Below are positions 47,471-59,261 of a stretch of DNA of 64,000 nucleotides, piece by piece. Source of the stretch: Nelumbo lutea. Its lineage: Eukaryota; Streptophyta; Magnoliopsida; Proteales; Nelumbonaceae. Positions within the stretch are counted from its first letter, which is position 1, and each line of letters opens with the position of its first letter. The translations under genes were made by a program, and so were the position numbers. The stretch is taken from assembly GCA_022828595.1 (NCBI GenBank), contig JAKGHH010000004.1:80876270-80940269 (forward strand). Direction: 5' to 3'. The notes below the pieces were generated by a model, which worked only from the letters and a program-made list of their open reading frames with translations, ran no database searches and was not told the origin of the DNA.

Positions 47471-49229
47471 TTATAGGGTTGAAATTTGCTTCCCATGCAC
47501 CTTGATTGCAGTCGTCACCGAGATCATGCAAGGAGAGTGCTTGTCCAAGATGAGTAGGATGTCAATGTGTGGAACAAGGGCTACTTCTGCCTGTGTTAGG
47601 AACTCCATTCTGAGGACAACTTGGAAATCGTCCAGGGGTACCACAAATAAGTTGATGCTTCCCTTCCATGGCCGTACTTGGAGTTCTACTCCATGAGCCA
47701 TGCCTTCCACTGTCTTGGCACCAGAGTTTATCGCTTTAATCCACCCCACCTGTTTAGAGGTAGCCAAGTTGAGCCGCTTGGCCTTTGCGAGTGAAATGAA
47801 GTTATGTGTTGTGCCCGTGTCTACCAGGGCTTGAGTCATCCTCTTGCCGAGGGTAATGTCAACATATTTGAGCCCATTGTGGGCCTTGTTGGGCTACTAA
47901 GGTGTGGCGTCTTTCTTTACCAGGGCATTGATTAGTTGGAGGGCGCCAACTCTTGGCGCCGGAGTATGCCTGTCCTTGTCGTTTTGTTCATCATCATTGA
48001 GCTTGGCGATGAGGGCATTAGGTTTTTTCCTTGTAGGGTAGTTTCTAGTTCAGTGCATCTCATTGCAAATGAAGCATGGTTTTGATGGGGTAGCTGGCCT
48101 CTTGTATTTGTAAGTGTTGTAGTCTCCTCCGGCTTCTTCCCTTTTTGATACTCGGCTAGCTTGTTGTAGTGTGGCTACTTCTCTCGTGAGGGTTTTGATT
48201 GTCATTCTCCCCTCCTCAAGTCCATGGCACTTGGACTTGGAGGCTTTTCGTCATCTGATATTCTCATGTCAGTGAGTTGCTTAGCTATGACCATGGCTGA
48301 TGCAAGATCTTGAACATTTCGTTGTTGAAGTTCTACTTCCGCCCATGGTTGTAGACCATCCATGAATTTGAAGAGTAGGTCCTTTTTTGACATGTCAGTG
48401 ATCTCAAGTGTGAGAGTTGAAAACTCCTTTACGTACTCATGGCATGAGTTTTTATGTCAAAGTCATTTCAGCTTCCTACAGGCCAGGTATTCTACGTTCT
48501 TCGGGTAGAATTGTCTCTTTAGTTCTCTTTTGAACTTGGTCCAAGTGTCAATGGTGCACGTGCCATGCTCAATATCTCCACATCTCCTATGCCACCACAA
48601 CATAACAATATCAGCTAAATACATTGATGCAGTGCGAATTTTGGTTCTTTCATCATTAAGATTTGTTACTGAAAAGTATTGATCCATCTACCACAAGAAG
48701 TTGTCACGCTCACGTGCATTGCGTGTGCTTGAGTAAGGAGTTGACTCTTGAATCTTTATGTGGGAAGGAATGAATGTCGTTGTAGGTATTGCCAAATTGG
48801 TAACTTCTCTCCTTAAAATGTTACACCCCCCTTAATCTCATCTAGTTGGGCCTACATGTTGGTTGAGGTGCACATGGCCGACTTCATGGTTGCCCATTCT
48901 TCCTTCATTGCATCAAGTTGGGCCCGAACGGCCAAGGATGTGGACATGGTTCGCTTCCACCTTGCCTATTCATCTTTCATTTCCTCGAGTGGCACTTGAA
49001 ATTTGTCAAGCGTGTCTTGAATGTTTGATTGTGAAGAGCTTGTTTCTTGTTGACGCGAGGTGCTCAAGACCTCATTGAGGGTTCCATTCATCACATCGTG
49101 CACTTCCTCTAGGACACCATTCAAGCACCCCTCTAACTCTACAATTGCGGGTTCGACTCTCTCCATGGTGAGGTGAAGCTCCTCCACTCGATCACGTGTC
49201 TCACCCATTGTTACTTCATAGTGTAGCAT
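47471..49229 (-). pseudogene. Gag-protease open frames of the non-autonomous element
   Basis: Minus strand. 48966-49229: coiled-coil Gag start (VEELHLTMERVEPAIVELEG). 48463-48687: Gag core (MDQYFSVTNLNDERTKIRTA, LWWHRRCGD, KRELKRQFYPKN). 48202-48393: end of Gag core (LLFKFMDGLQPWAEVELQQR). Near 48045-48090: CCHC knuckle remnant (PSKPCFICNEMH). 47471-47839: pepsin-like protease with the active site ALVDTGTTHNFISLAKAKRL intact. A few stops and frameshifts separate the blocks. 46848-47470 codes for nothing recognisable. Confidence 0.8.
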
Positions 49230-49436
49230 GTGGGTGTCAATGTTGGCGAGCCTATTCGTGGATTTCTTGCACTTGTTGGATTTTGATGCTCAACCCTTTG
49301 AGGCCTTATCCTTGCTAGGGTTGTCTTCGGGTGCATCATTTTCCTTAAGGTCTTGAGTGTTTTTCATGGCATCACTACCGTCAAGAGTCACATGCTTGGT
49401 TCGTGGCGTGCATCAAGTTCTGGCTCTGATACTAAC

Positions 49437-49863
49437 TATCATGATGCTAGTTGATGGAACCCCATGCAACACTCAATTGTGTCAAAAAAGCCTACGAAAC
49501 AAAGCAACAAACAACAAAGGCAACAACTATGACACACAAATTAGTCAAAAGGTTCTTTGTATTGCATAAATTGGTGGCAAGCATAAACACATAGTTTAGT
49601 GTCAACGGGACTTCATGCTTGACCTTTACATGTTCTTAGTTCGCTCAACTACCTATCTCCCTTCAAAAAATAAGTTAAGCTTTTGGGGGAATGATAGAAA
49701 GAAACGTCAAAATAGTGAAAAATCATACTACATAATTATGATATTGCCATTGACATTCCCCTCATGCAAAATACATGCATTGCCCCACCTAAGACACACT
49801 TGATGGCACGTCGCAAGCATGATGATGGCACTTTTAGGCACGGTGAAATGGTCACTTGTGACA
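49437..49863 (-). repeat. 5' LTR of Gag-protease element
   Basis: 427 bp; begins on the minus strand TGTCACAAGTGACC. Roughly nine-tenths alike with the 3' LTR by eye. Confidence 0.85.
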
Positions 49864-49867
49864 AGAT

Positions 49868-50928
49868 GGGCTCCCCATAGAGCTCTCCCCATAGCCCATC
49901 CCTCCTATGAATTGGGAACATTTCCCCATGAAATGTACTAGAAGATGTTGCCTACACTAGGGGCCTAGGGGGGGATGGATAGTGGGGTGCCTGTGGGGCG
50001 CATTATGTGGGGAGCCCATCCGAATTCCGTTATGGGTCCCGAATCCCAATTTTCTTTTACAGTTTTCATGGATTGGACGGTTAACTAACATTTAAACAGT
50101 ATAAACCATTACTCAGTGAGCTTTTCGGTTTTTCACCTGGTCGAGTCTGATTAGATTGCTTATATATATATATATATATATGCACACAAATTTAGGTTCC
50201 AAAGCCTAAGCGGTCATGTCCATGCACTTGATCAGATTGTCCCAAACCAAGCGGATCTTCTCCTTCTGATTGATCAAACGGATGAAGTATAAAAAGCACA
50301 AAGAAAAAGAAATAAATCCTTTGGATCTTGATATATGGAATTATGGACCAAAAAATCTTTGTCAAATTGAACAAAATCCATGTGAAATAGGGTGCTTAGA
50401 AGGAGACTTGCTTCATGATGAGAGAAGACTTTGGGGGCAATGGTTGAAGTCGTGAATTGCCAAACAATTCTGCTAAACATAAGGCACAAGACATCAGTAA
50501 ATTGGAAACTATATAACTAGAAGAGCGATTTGTTTTATTCTTACACCTTCATGATTCCCTGTCAATGTTGGCAGATTCTACCAGAATTCAAAATATCGCA
50601 ATATAGCCATTTTTGAACTGAACAATACATTAAAATTTAAATACAAAAAAAAAAAAAAAAATTGGAGCATCTATCAAGTTTAAAATAAAGCATTAGGTAT
50701 GCAATAAGGGTGGCAACATGGTGGTTGACTGAAACTTAAATCAGCAGAGTATTGATCTAACTGGATATTTAGGAATTAGGACAGCCACAAAACTTTACAA
50801 GGATTAGATTGACCTAGGGACTGGGCTTCTCATGTATAAATAGTTTCAATTATTTTCATATGCATGAAACGAGCATAGAATTGCATTTTCTGTACCAACT
50901 TAACCAAGGTTTATAAATATGTAATAGA
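49868..50928. other. Intergenic, downstream of the phytyl ester synthase gene
   Basis: Includes (TA)n at about 50161-50181 and poly-A at about 50645-50660. No coding similarity. The part next to 50928 is presumably 3' UTR of the minus-strand gene. Confidence 0.45.
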
Positions 50929-51409
50929 TCATGGTTTAAATGTGGGGACTTGATCTATTGGAGCTGAAATAGCTCTATAGACAGCCCTTTGTATGATGCC
51001 CCTGTATGGGTCCTCCTCTCGCTTCTTTAACAGATAGGACATCATGCTTTCAACTTCAGATTTTATCTGCGAGTACAACTCGCTAGCTTTCTCTCTATCC
51101 TTCAGAATTTCCACTCTTCCCTTTGTTTCAACTGGTTTCCCAAACAGATAGTAAAAGCGGCCTGGTATCTTGGGAAAAACTCCAGGAATGAAAAGGAACT
51201 GGTTTGCTACCTCCCCACTTGAATTGGTCCTGAAACAAGAAATATGTCCCCTGTCAATAGATGAGATTATCAGGGACAAATCTTTACGTAATTGTCAAAT
51301 ATGATAGAACAAAATAACATTACCTTACTCTGGCAGCATTTATACTTGCCTCTTTTAACCAGTCTCTGACAAAGGGAATGTTCATTAGATCATTGTAATC
51401 GATAACAAG
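50929..51409 (-). CDS. PES: Phytyl ester synthase / acyltransferase-like protein, last two exons
   Basis: Minus-strand exons 51324-51409 and 50929-51229, joined across a GT/AG intron. They encode LVIDYNDLMNIPFVRDWLKE...ARVRTNSSGEVANQ, then FLFIPGVFPKIPGRFYYLFG and a charged tail with KKREEDPYRGII, ending in a TGA stop. This matches the C-terminal acyltransferase (DAGAT-like) part of the plastid esterase/lipase/thioesterase family of Arabidopsis PES1/PES2, which esterify free phytol with fatty acids and make triacylglycerol in plastoglobules during stress or senescence (family knowledge). The catalytic HxxxD region and the hydrolase domain are upstream and outside the window, so more than 12 kb of intron is implied. 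The exons look intact. Which paralogue it is cannot be decided. Confidence 0.85.
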
Positions 51410-52159
51410 CTGCAACATCCATTATTATCAATGTTAATAGCTAGGTTAAGATTATATCATCAACACAATAACTAAAACAGCAACTCCAGACAAACTCCAG
51501 TTTAGAAGAAATGAGGGAGGAAAAGAACAACATAATAAGCATGTCCCCTCTTCCCCACCCTCAAGCATAAATTCAAATTAGGCATGCTCCACTCTTGGTT
51601 ATGGATATGCACACACCGTCACGGAAACAACTGAAAAGGGCACTAAGGCAGTAAGGAAAAAAAACAAGCACAACAATCATTTAAAGAATAATTGCCAGAA
51701 AGTGAACCAGATTATGACAGAAACGCTGATGTGGGAAACAAGGATAAAGTTGACAGTAATGAGGAAGCTGCAAGGAACCTTTTAAAGAGTAAGAAAGCAA
51801 GGCTAAAATACGAACAAAAAACCTTGGGGTTTATATTGAATTGGTACATCAACAACAAGTAACCTTTAGGGTATATGGCTAGATTTACACAGATGTGGTG
51901 CATCCACATGCTTTTATGTATAATATGCATGCTGAGGAGATTTTAGTTTCCCACTTGTATGTTCTACTAGGCACCAGCAAGTTTCCTGATTTTTTTCCAT
52001 GCATCAGATGTATTTCTCCAATAGCCAAACCATATTTCTTTCAACTTCCATGTTTTTTTAAAAAACTCTTGGGTGGAAAATATATTTCTAGTAAACATGT
52101 AAGGAAGAAAATGAATTGTTGTGAATTAGTCTCAATAAGCCTCATTTCCTTAAAACTTT
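51410..52159 (-). other. Intron of the phytyl ester synthase gene
   Basis: Searched on the minus strand for the preceding exon of the family; none seen. No repeat recognised. Confidence 0.45.
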
Positions 52160-52164
52160 TGCCA

Positions 52165-52435
52165 TGTTGAAATAATTTAGTTATTTGTGTTAGAGTCTGT
52201 TTGGCTAGTTAAAGCCTTTTTTTTTTAATTTTCTGTTATTGTACTCACTTACAGCAGGGGCACAAAAGTCTTTTCCCTTCTTATTTCTGCCGCCCTATAT
52301 AATATAATAGAAGCTGGCGCCGCCAGCACTGTTCCATTGCTCTGAATCTTTTCTTCTTCCTTCCTTTCTTCTTCTCTTCTCTTCTTCCCTTCTCTTCTCT
52401 ACTTCCTCATATTTCAATCGGATTTATTGCCAAGA
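52165..52435 (+). repeat. 5' LTR of young Copia
   Basis: 271 bp, TGTTGAAATAATTTAG to TTGCCAAGA (ends GA, not the usual CA). Contains the likely TATA box ctatataatataata (about 52295-52310) and a CT-rich leader with cttcttcc repeats. Confidence 0.92.
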
Positions 52436-52451
52436 TGGTATCAGAGCAAGG
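52436..52451 (+). other. Primer-binding site (initiator tRNA-Met)
   Basis: tggtatcagagcaagg immediately after the 5' LTR. Confidence 0.88.
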
Positions 52452-52968
52452 CTGTTGAATCTGGGTGACCAAGTTTTCTCTTCAAGTTGCTGAATCTGGG
52501 CGGAACAGAGGATTGGATCTGGGCTGATCAAATCAGATCTGCAACTGGTACAACCCTATCGTGTACCAAGTGGAGAACAAATGAATCCAAAACACTGAAT
52601 GTCGGCAGACTTTTGTGAGGGTTATACCTCGTTTATTTGTTGGATCGTGTGATCCTGGACATGTGAAAAGGTGACTGTAGGTCACAGATGAACTGTTTTC
52701 TCTGCTTGTTAGTCTGATTTCATGTGTTAGGATCTCTCTTATTGATTAATGCTGTGGTGGAGCTTACCGCAAAACCAGTAGGCTGGGACTATTTTTCATG
52801 CAGATCTGAAAATCAGTCTCGTCATAGTTCTTCTTTGGAAATTGGTGCTGTTTTTTGTGCTCAGATTAAGTCCAGAACTGAATTGTTGTGTGTGGAGCTT
52901 TTGTCGATATAAGGAGGGATCCTAAGTTGAGAGTTTAGATAAAAAAAAAAAAAAACTTTGGGTTTACT

Positions 52969-55900
52969 ATGTCGTCTGAGAATCCTGCTACTTCAGAGAT
53001 TTCAGGGAGCCACAATGGAGTGAGTGGGGGAATGGATATGAATTTCCCCGTGGCTGTTATTCCCTTTGATGGTCTGAACTACCTTGAGTGGTCTAGGGGA
53101 ATAAAACTCTACATCACTGCTAGGGGGAAAATAGGATACATCAGTGGGAGAGTGAAGGAACCGAAGAATGGAAGTATTGAATATGATAGGTGGAACCAAG
53201 AGAATAGTATGGTGATGTCATGGCTCTTGGTTTCCATGCTGCCACAGGTAAGGAAGACTTTTATGTGGGTTGAAACTGCTTGTGAGATATGGGAACAAGA
53301 AAAGTCCACCTATTCAGAGCAAAGACACTATGCCAAGATATACCAACTGCAAGCTGAATCCTCTACTTGCAAGCAGGGGGAGAGGAGTCTCTTGATGTAC
53401 TATTCTGATTTGACATTGATATGGAAAGAACTTGATCACTACCAGAATGTGAATTGGAAGTGTGATGAAGATGCAAAGGCATACAAGTCACTTGTATCTC
53501 AGCAACGGGTCTTTGCCTTCCTCCTCGGGCTGAATCCTTCATATGAGTCCATCAGGGTGCAGATCTTGGGTAGTAAAGACTTGCCATCAGTTCAGGAGGT
53601 GTATGCCTTAGTGCAGTCAGAAGAGGGTAGAAGAAGTGTGATAAATTGTGTAGAGGGGGAGTCAGTTGCCCTAACTGTTCGGGGAACTTCAGATACAAAT
53701 GCCGGAGGTGCTTTTAAGAAAGGTGACTCTCAGAAGAGAACAAATGATAAGAGTAAACTTTGGTGCACTCACTGCCAAAAGACAAGACACACCAGAGATA
53801 CATGTTGGGATCTCCATGGAAAACCTAAATGGGCACAGAATTTGGGTAAGAAGTCAACACCTGATTAGGGCAAGAAACCAAGTCAACAGAATCAGAAAAA
53901 GTATAACTTAGCTAATATGGCATCTCTAGAGACTAGTCCATTGGTAACTCAGGAGAGGCATCCCAGTTTTGACCCTAAGGAAGAAGTCATCAACTCCTTT
54001 CATGACCATTTGGAATTGTATGGTAGGACTCTCCGCCAGATGGATTCTGGTCCTACTCCCTTTACCTCTTTCGCATCTACATCAGGTAACGCTGCCACTG
54101 CCTTCCATGTGTCATCTCATACCATTGATTCTCCTTGGGTTATTGACTCCAGAGACTCAAACCACATGACCGGTAAGTCAAATTTATTTCAGACATATAA
54201 CCTTTTCTCTGGGAGAGATAAGGTGAGACTAGCTGATGGTTCTTTCTCTACCATAGCTGGCCAAGGTACCATACCTCTCCCACTCGGCCTTACCCTTTCT
54301 AATGTACTGCATGTTCCAAAATTACCTATAAATTTGTTGTCCATTAGTAGTATAACTCACTCCTTGAACTGTTCAGTCACTTTCTTTCCGTCTTCATGTG
54401 TGTTTCAAGATTTGGCCTCGGGGAAGACGATTGGTAGAGGAAGCGTGGTGGATGGTCTTTATGTGTTGGAGAATAAAGCTGGTCTTGTGGCTACAGAGTC
54501 CATGAGTTTGTCCAATGAGAGTCAAGCCTATTTATGCCACAGTCGTCTTGGTCATCTTTCTTTTGAGCCATTAAAAGTTATGTTCCCAAAGTTGTTTGAG
54601 TCATTGTCAGCGAGTCAGCTACAGTGTCAGGCATGTCAATTGAGTAAACATTGTAGAAGTTCTTTTCCTTTGAGAAATAAAAGATTTGAATTTCCATTTC
54701 ATATTGTTTATTCTGATGTTTGGGGCCCTGTTACTCTACCTACTGAGGTTGGATATAAGTACTTCATTACCTTGATTGATAATTACTCTAGATACACTTG
54801 GGTTTACCCTATGCGATCTAGAGATGAAGTGCCAAAAATTGTGAAAGACTTTCAATGCATGGTGTTCACTCAGTTCTAAAATGAAATCCATATCTTCCAG
54901 TCAGACAATGCGAAGGAATACTTCCATAGTGATCTCATGGAGTTTTTTGCTTCGAGTAGGTCACTTCAACGAAGCTCTTGTGCTAGGACACCCCAACAAA
55001 ACGGTATTGCTGAACGAAAGAACCATCACCTTCTCGAAGTAGCTCGTGCCTTATTAATTCATATGAATGTGCCAAAACGTTTTTGGATGGATGCAGTTTT
55101 GTGTGCTACATACATCATCAACCGTATGCCATCTCGGTTACTAGAGTATAAGGCCCCACATTAGCTTCTGTTTCTTACAGCTCTGTTGTCCACCATTCCG
55201 ATGCGTGTTTTTGGGTGTCGTTGCTTTGTCCATAACTTGTCCCCTACTCGGGGTAAGCTTGATCCTTGGGCTATTCCTTGTGTTTTCCTTGGTTACCCTT
55301 TATCTCAAAAGGGGTATCGTTGCTATGATCCTACCTCTTGCAAGTACTATGTCTCCAATGATGTATCCTTCTTTGGGAATCAACCTTTCTTCTCGGTTTC
55401 TCCTCAGGGGGAGAGTAGGGTTAAGGAGAAACAGGCGGCTCAAACTCAACTACCTCCTTTACCCGATCCTCCTCCATTCCGTGTCTTTCATCGTCGCCAT
55501 AAAAGCTAGCAGAGTTCAAGAGCGGTGGAACCTGACACTATGCAACCAACATCATCGGATTCGGCAGAGGCAGATCCTTCTCATAAGCCAGGTACACTTG
55601 CTCCTATTTGCTCCTATTGATAGACCTGTTCCTCTCAATGTTGATTCTTCTGTCATCAATGATCTTGATGTTCCCATTTCTAAGAGAAAGGGTGTTAGAT
55701 CTTGTACCACTAATCATCCTATCTCTAATTTTGTGTCCTATGATCACATTTCACCTTCATTCCGTGCATTCCTCTCTTCTGTGGACAGTGTCCCCATTCC
55801 TAAGAATGTGGCAGAAACTTTATCTAAACTTGAATGAATAGATGCTATGCAGGAAAAGATTGATGCATTACACAAAAATGACACTTGGGAGTTGGTGGAT

Positions 55901-57349
55901 CTTGCTGAAGGGAAGGAACCAATGGGTTGCAAGTGGGTGTTCACAGTGAAACACAAGGGTGATGGAATTGTTGAAAGGTACAAGGCTGATGGAATTGTTG
56001 AAAGGTACAAGGCTAGACTGGTAGCAAGAGGTTTTACATAGGTATATGGAGTGGACCATGCAGAGACTTTTGCTCCAGTAGCCAAGATGAACTCTATCAG
56101 GATTCTTCTTTCATTGGCAGCAAATCTTGACTGGGAACTTCACCAATTGGACATCAAAAATGCTTTCTTGAATGGTGACTTGGAAGAGGAAGTGTACATG
56201 ACCCAACCACCAGGTTTTTGTGCCAAAGGCAGTGAACAAAAAGTGTGTAGGTTAAAAAAATCTTTATATGGGTTGAAACAATCACCTTGGGATTGGTTTA
56301 ATAAGTTCCACTTAGCAGTTCAACAGATGGGGTTCAAACAATGTTAGTCAGATCACACTCTATTTGTGAAAAAATGTGAAGGGAAAATTGCAGCTCTAAT
56401 TGTGTATGTGAATGACATAATGATCACAGGAGATTGGGAGGCTGGAATACGGAGATTAAAAAAATTCTTAACCATTCAGTTTGAGGTGAAAGATCTAGGC
56501 CCCTTATGTTATTTCCTTGGAATTGAAGTTGCCCACTCTCACAAGGGCATCTTTATTTCCCAACGGAAATATGTACTAGATCTACTAGAAGATATAGGCA
56601 AGTTGGGGGAAAAACCAATTGAATCTAATCATCAACTGGGAAACAGTCAGGGAGAGTTTTTGAAAGATGTGAAGAAGTTCCAGAGACTCGTAGGGAGACT
56701 CTTGTATTTGTCTATGACCAGGCCTGATATTGCTTATGCAGTGTGTGTCCTTAGTTAGTTCATGCACAATCCTAGGACAACTCACTTTGAAGCTGCAGAG
56801 ATGATCCTAAGATACCTCAAGAAGTTTCCCGGAGCTGGTTTGTTGTTCCAGAAACATGGACACTTAAAGGTGGAAGTATATACTAATGCTGATTGGGCAG
56901 GAGCAGTTGATGACCGAAAGTCTACCAGTGGGTATTGTGCCTTTGTAGGAGGAAACTTGGTCACATGGAGAAGTATAAAACAAAGTGTGGTGGCTAGATC
57001 TAGTGTTGAAGTAGAATATAGAGCGATGTCTCATGGGGTTGCTGAAATCATGTGGATAAGAAATCTGTTAGGTGAACTGGGTTTTGCAATGAGAAACCCT
57101 ATGTCACTCTACTGTGACAATAAATCTGCCATCAATATTGCAGTTAATCCAGTCTTGCATGATAGGACGAAACACATTGAAGTGGACAAGCATTTTATTA
57201 GAGAGAAACTTGCAAATGGAGAAATGTGTACTCCATATGTCAGCTCAGAAGAACAACTTGCAGATATCTTCACCAAAGGTCTTCATCATGTGCGGCACAA
57301 TGATTTGTGTGACAAGTTGGGCATGATTGACATCTACGCTCCAACTTGA
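52969..57349 (+). pseudogene. Copia gag-pol, one frameshift and several stop codons
   Basis: ATG at 52969 (MSSENPATSEIS). Gag to about 53865 with zinc knuckle CTHCQKTRHTRDTC. Protease WVIDSRDSNHM (54140s; Gly of DSG replaced). Integrase HHCC LCHSRLGHLSF...CQACQLSKHC and DDE residues in VYSDVWGP, FQSDNAKEYF, GIAERKNHHLLEVAR (54530-55040). Post-integrase LGYPLSQKGYRCYDP. RT from 55847 with LIVYVNDIMITG (YVDD changed to YVND). RNase H YTNADWAG, LYCDNKSAINIA and TKHIEVDKHFIREK up to the stop at 57347. One frameshift in the linker at about 55500-55570; in-frame stops at 53866, 54877, 55162, 55507, 55835, 56039, 56345 and 56756, mostly readable as CAG to TAG. Not functional. Confidence 0.92.
55958..56011 (+). 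repeat. 27-bp in-frame tandem duplication in RT
   Basis: gatggaattgttgaaaggta occurs in two adjacent 27-bp units, giving DGIVERYKADGIVERYKARL where relatives have a single copy. Confidence 0.9.
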
Positions 57350-57356
57350 GGGGGAG

Positions 57357-57620
57357 TGTTGAAATAATTTAGTTATTTGTGTTAGAGTCTGTTTGGCTAG
57401 TTAAAGCCTTTTTTTATTTTCTGTTATTGTACTCACTTACAGCAGGGGCACAAGAGTCTTTTCCCTTCTTATTTCTGCCGCCCTATATAATATAATAAAA
57501 GCTGGCGCCGCCAGCACTGTTCCATTGCTCCAAACCTTTTCTTCTTCGTTTCTTTCTTCTCTTTTCTTCTTCCCTTCTCTTCTCTACTTCCTCATATTTC
57601 AATCGGATTTATTGCCAAGA
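57357..57620 (+). repeat. 3' LTR of young Copia
   Basis: 264 bp; differs from the 5' LTR by roughly eight substitutions and a few small indels in T and CT runs (counted by eye). Confidence 0.92.
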
Positions 57621-57625
57621 TGCCA

Positions 57626-58641
57626 TTCATGAACATTTATCTATGTTTATCCCAATATTAAAAGTAATGCGGAGGTAATCAGTACACCTTTGAAAGCTCA
57701 AAGGGCAATCAAACATACTCATATATGATTTCCATCAAATATATATTGAATAGTATTTTCTGTCAGAAGTTCAAGAATAGACAACCTCAAGGTTACAAAC
57801 TCTAATTCCATAATTCAAAATAAATGAGTGCTTTTAATTTTTCAAAAGGAAAGATCAAGAAATTACCCTCATGTACTATGCAACTAGGTTTTGTCAGATT
57901 CTCATATCAACTCAAGTCTGCAGTATGTACGACTTCTTGACTTTACTGTTGGCTTTAACAGTGTTAGAAATAAAACAAACGTTACCAGGCATCTGTTAAT
58001 TTGATGAACTGAAGATGCAGTCCATCATGAAGGACCGATAATAACTTCAAACTGTTTTCCATTACTTTTAATTGGTGTTTAGTTTCTTAGAAGCATTTTT
58101 TTAACTCCCCAAACCTTGGTGGCAAAGGGATTTGATCTCAAGTCTCTGCAACTAGCCAAAGGACAGAAGATTTGCCAAAGCTTCTTGAAAGTATTTATGT
58201 AACCCAATGGTTTAGAATGACGTGGTACTCCTTGATCTTACCTATGACAGTTCACCAAAGGCACCAGTGTTACACCTACGCAAAGCATTTCTAAGGTGCT
58301 AGTGACTCAGGAACATCACATGAATACTGGATGTACAATGTGGATGACCATAGTGCACCTTGTTAGGATTTAGCATGTGTTGTAACAACATCTAGATTAA
58401 ATCGTATTGCTATTTTGAAAAGATAAAACACATGAGTTGCACAAGACCTAGGGAAAGAACCAATTCTAGCATGGAATTCTTGATCATAAAGGAGCAGAGA
58501 ATTTGATCCAAAGACTAACTTGCCATTTAGGGTAGTCAGATAAGGTAAATGATAAATCCATAACAAAGCTTAGTAGAGAAGTTCAAGCAACCCACACCTT
58601 TTTAGATGAGTGCAGATCTCTTAGTAACCTTTCTGTTAGAA
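57626..58641. other. Presumed intron of phytyl ester synthase gene, no exon seen
   Basis: Sequence between two Copia elements. A 67-codon open frame on the minus strand (58363-58566) has no family motif. Confidence 0.45.
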
Positions 58642-58934
58642 TGTTAGAATGAAGTCTCTTTGTATGAGTGTTCGGCTGATAAGAGTCTTATTAGCCCATA
58701 CTTAAGTTATCCTGTAACTGGGCCTGGGTTAATGGGACTAAGCCTGTTTAATGTTTTTAAGTTAACTGGGTGTCCCATCACTAATCAGGGGCATTCCAGT
58801 AAATTCTTGTATCATTGTACTACATTCAAATATAAATAATAGCTGGTCGACTGGGCAGTTCAGTTCGACATTATCCAGCATACCAGTGGTTTTCTCCTTC
58901 ACTTCTCTACTTCGAATACAGCATTCAGCTCACA
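58642..58934 (+). repeat. 5' LTR of deleted Copia
   Basis: 293 bp, TGTTAGAATGAAGTCTCTT to CAGCTCACA, aligning with 1260-1560. Confidence 0.85.
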
Positions 58935-58950
58935 TGGTATCAGAGCTGAT
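58935..58950 (+). other. Primer-binding site
   Basis: tggtatcagagctgat directly after the LTR; tRNA-Met type. Confidence 0.85.
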
Positions 58951-59261
58951 TCGAACCTAGGGTTTCAGCTGGCACACCAGCTTCTACTCTCTCTTCTTTT
59001 GCTGCTCTTTTCTCATTTCTTCTTCTTCTTTGGGTTGCTGAAAAAAAAACAGGGTTGTAAGAGAACAAGGTAGATTCGAACCTAGGGTTTCCCTTGTTTG
59101 TAGGGCTCAAGGGAGGTAAGGCCCAGAAGTGGATGTCCTACTAGCTTCTTCTTCAGCAAGATAGTAGCTATTTGGCTACTAAGTGAGGTCTGTATAGGAC
59201 AGACCTAGTTGAGGACTGATTTCAGCAGTCCTAGCCCTAGCCGAAAGGGGGAGAGCTTCCC

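Larger units (their letters stand above)
46412..49863 (-). mobile_element. LTR retrotransposon encoding only Gag and protease
   Basis: 3.45 kb, flanked by AGAT (46408-46411, 49864-49867). LTRs at 46412-46847 and 49437-49863. On the minus strand the interior has a tRNA-Met-like primer site near 49424-49436, a coiled Gag start, Gag core, zinc knuckle and aspartic protease, and then reaches the 3' LTR with no reverse transcriptase, RNase H or integrase. Known type: non-autonomous TR-GAG-like elements mobilised by gypsy relatives. Confidence 0.8.
52165..57620 (+). mobile_element. Complete Ty1/copia retrotransposon (5.46 kb), youngest in window
   Basis: Perfect TGCCA target duplications (52160-52164 and 57621-57625), near-identical LTRs, primer-binding site, gag-pol with a single frameshift, and polypurine tract (ttgagggggag at about 57346-57356). 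Inserted antisense in an intron of the phytyl ester synthase gene. Coding capacity is destroyed mainly by stop codons. Confidence 0.95.

Noticed and set aside
52436..52451. tRNA gene at the Met-tRNA-like sequences
   Set aside because: Only the primer-binding complement next to an LTR is present, here and at 19048, 58935 and 49424.
58945..59095. Two copies of gattcgaacctagggtttc resembling a tRNA T-loop (reverse strand)
   Set aside because: No cloverleaf can be folded around them; they are a direct repeat in a Copia leader.
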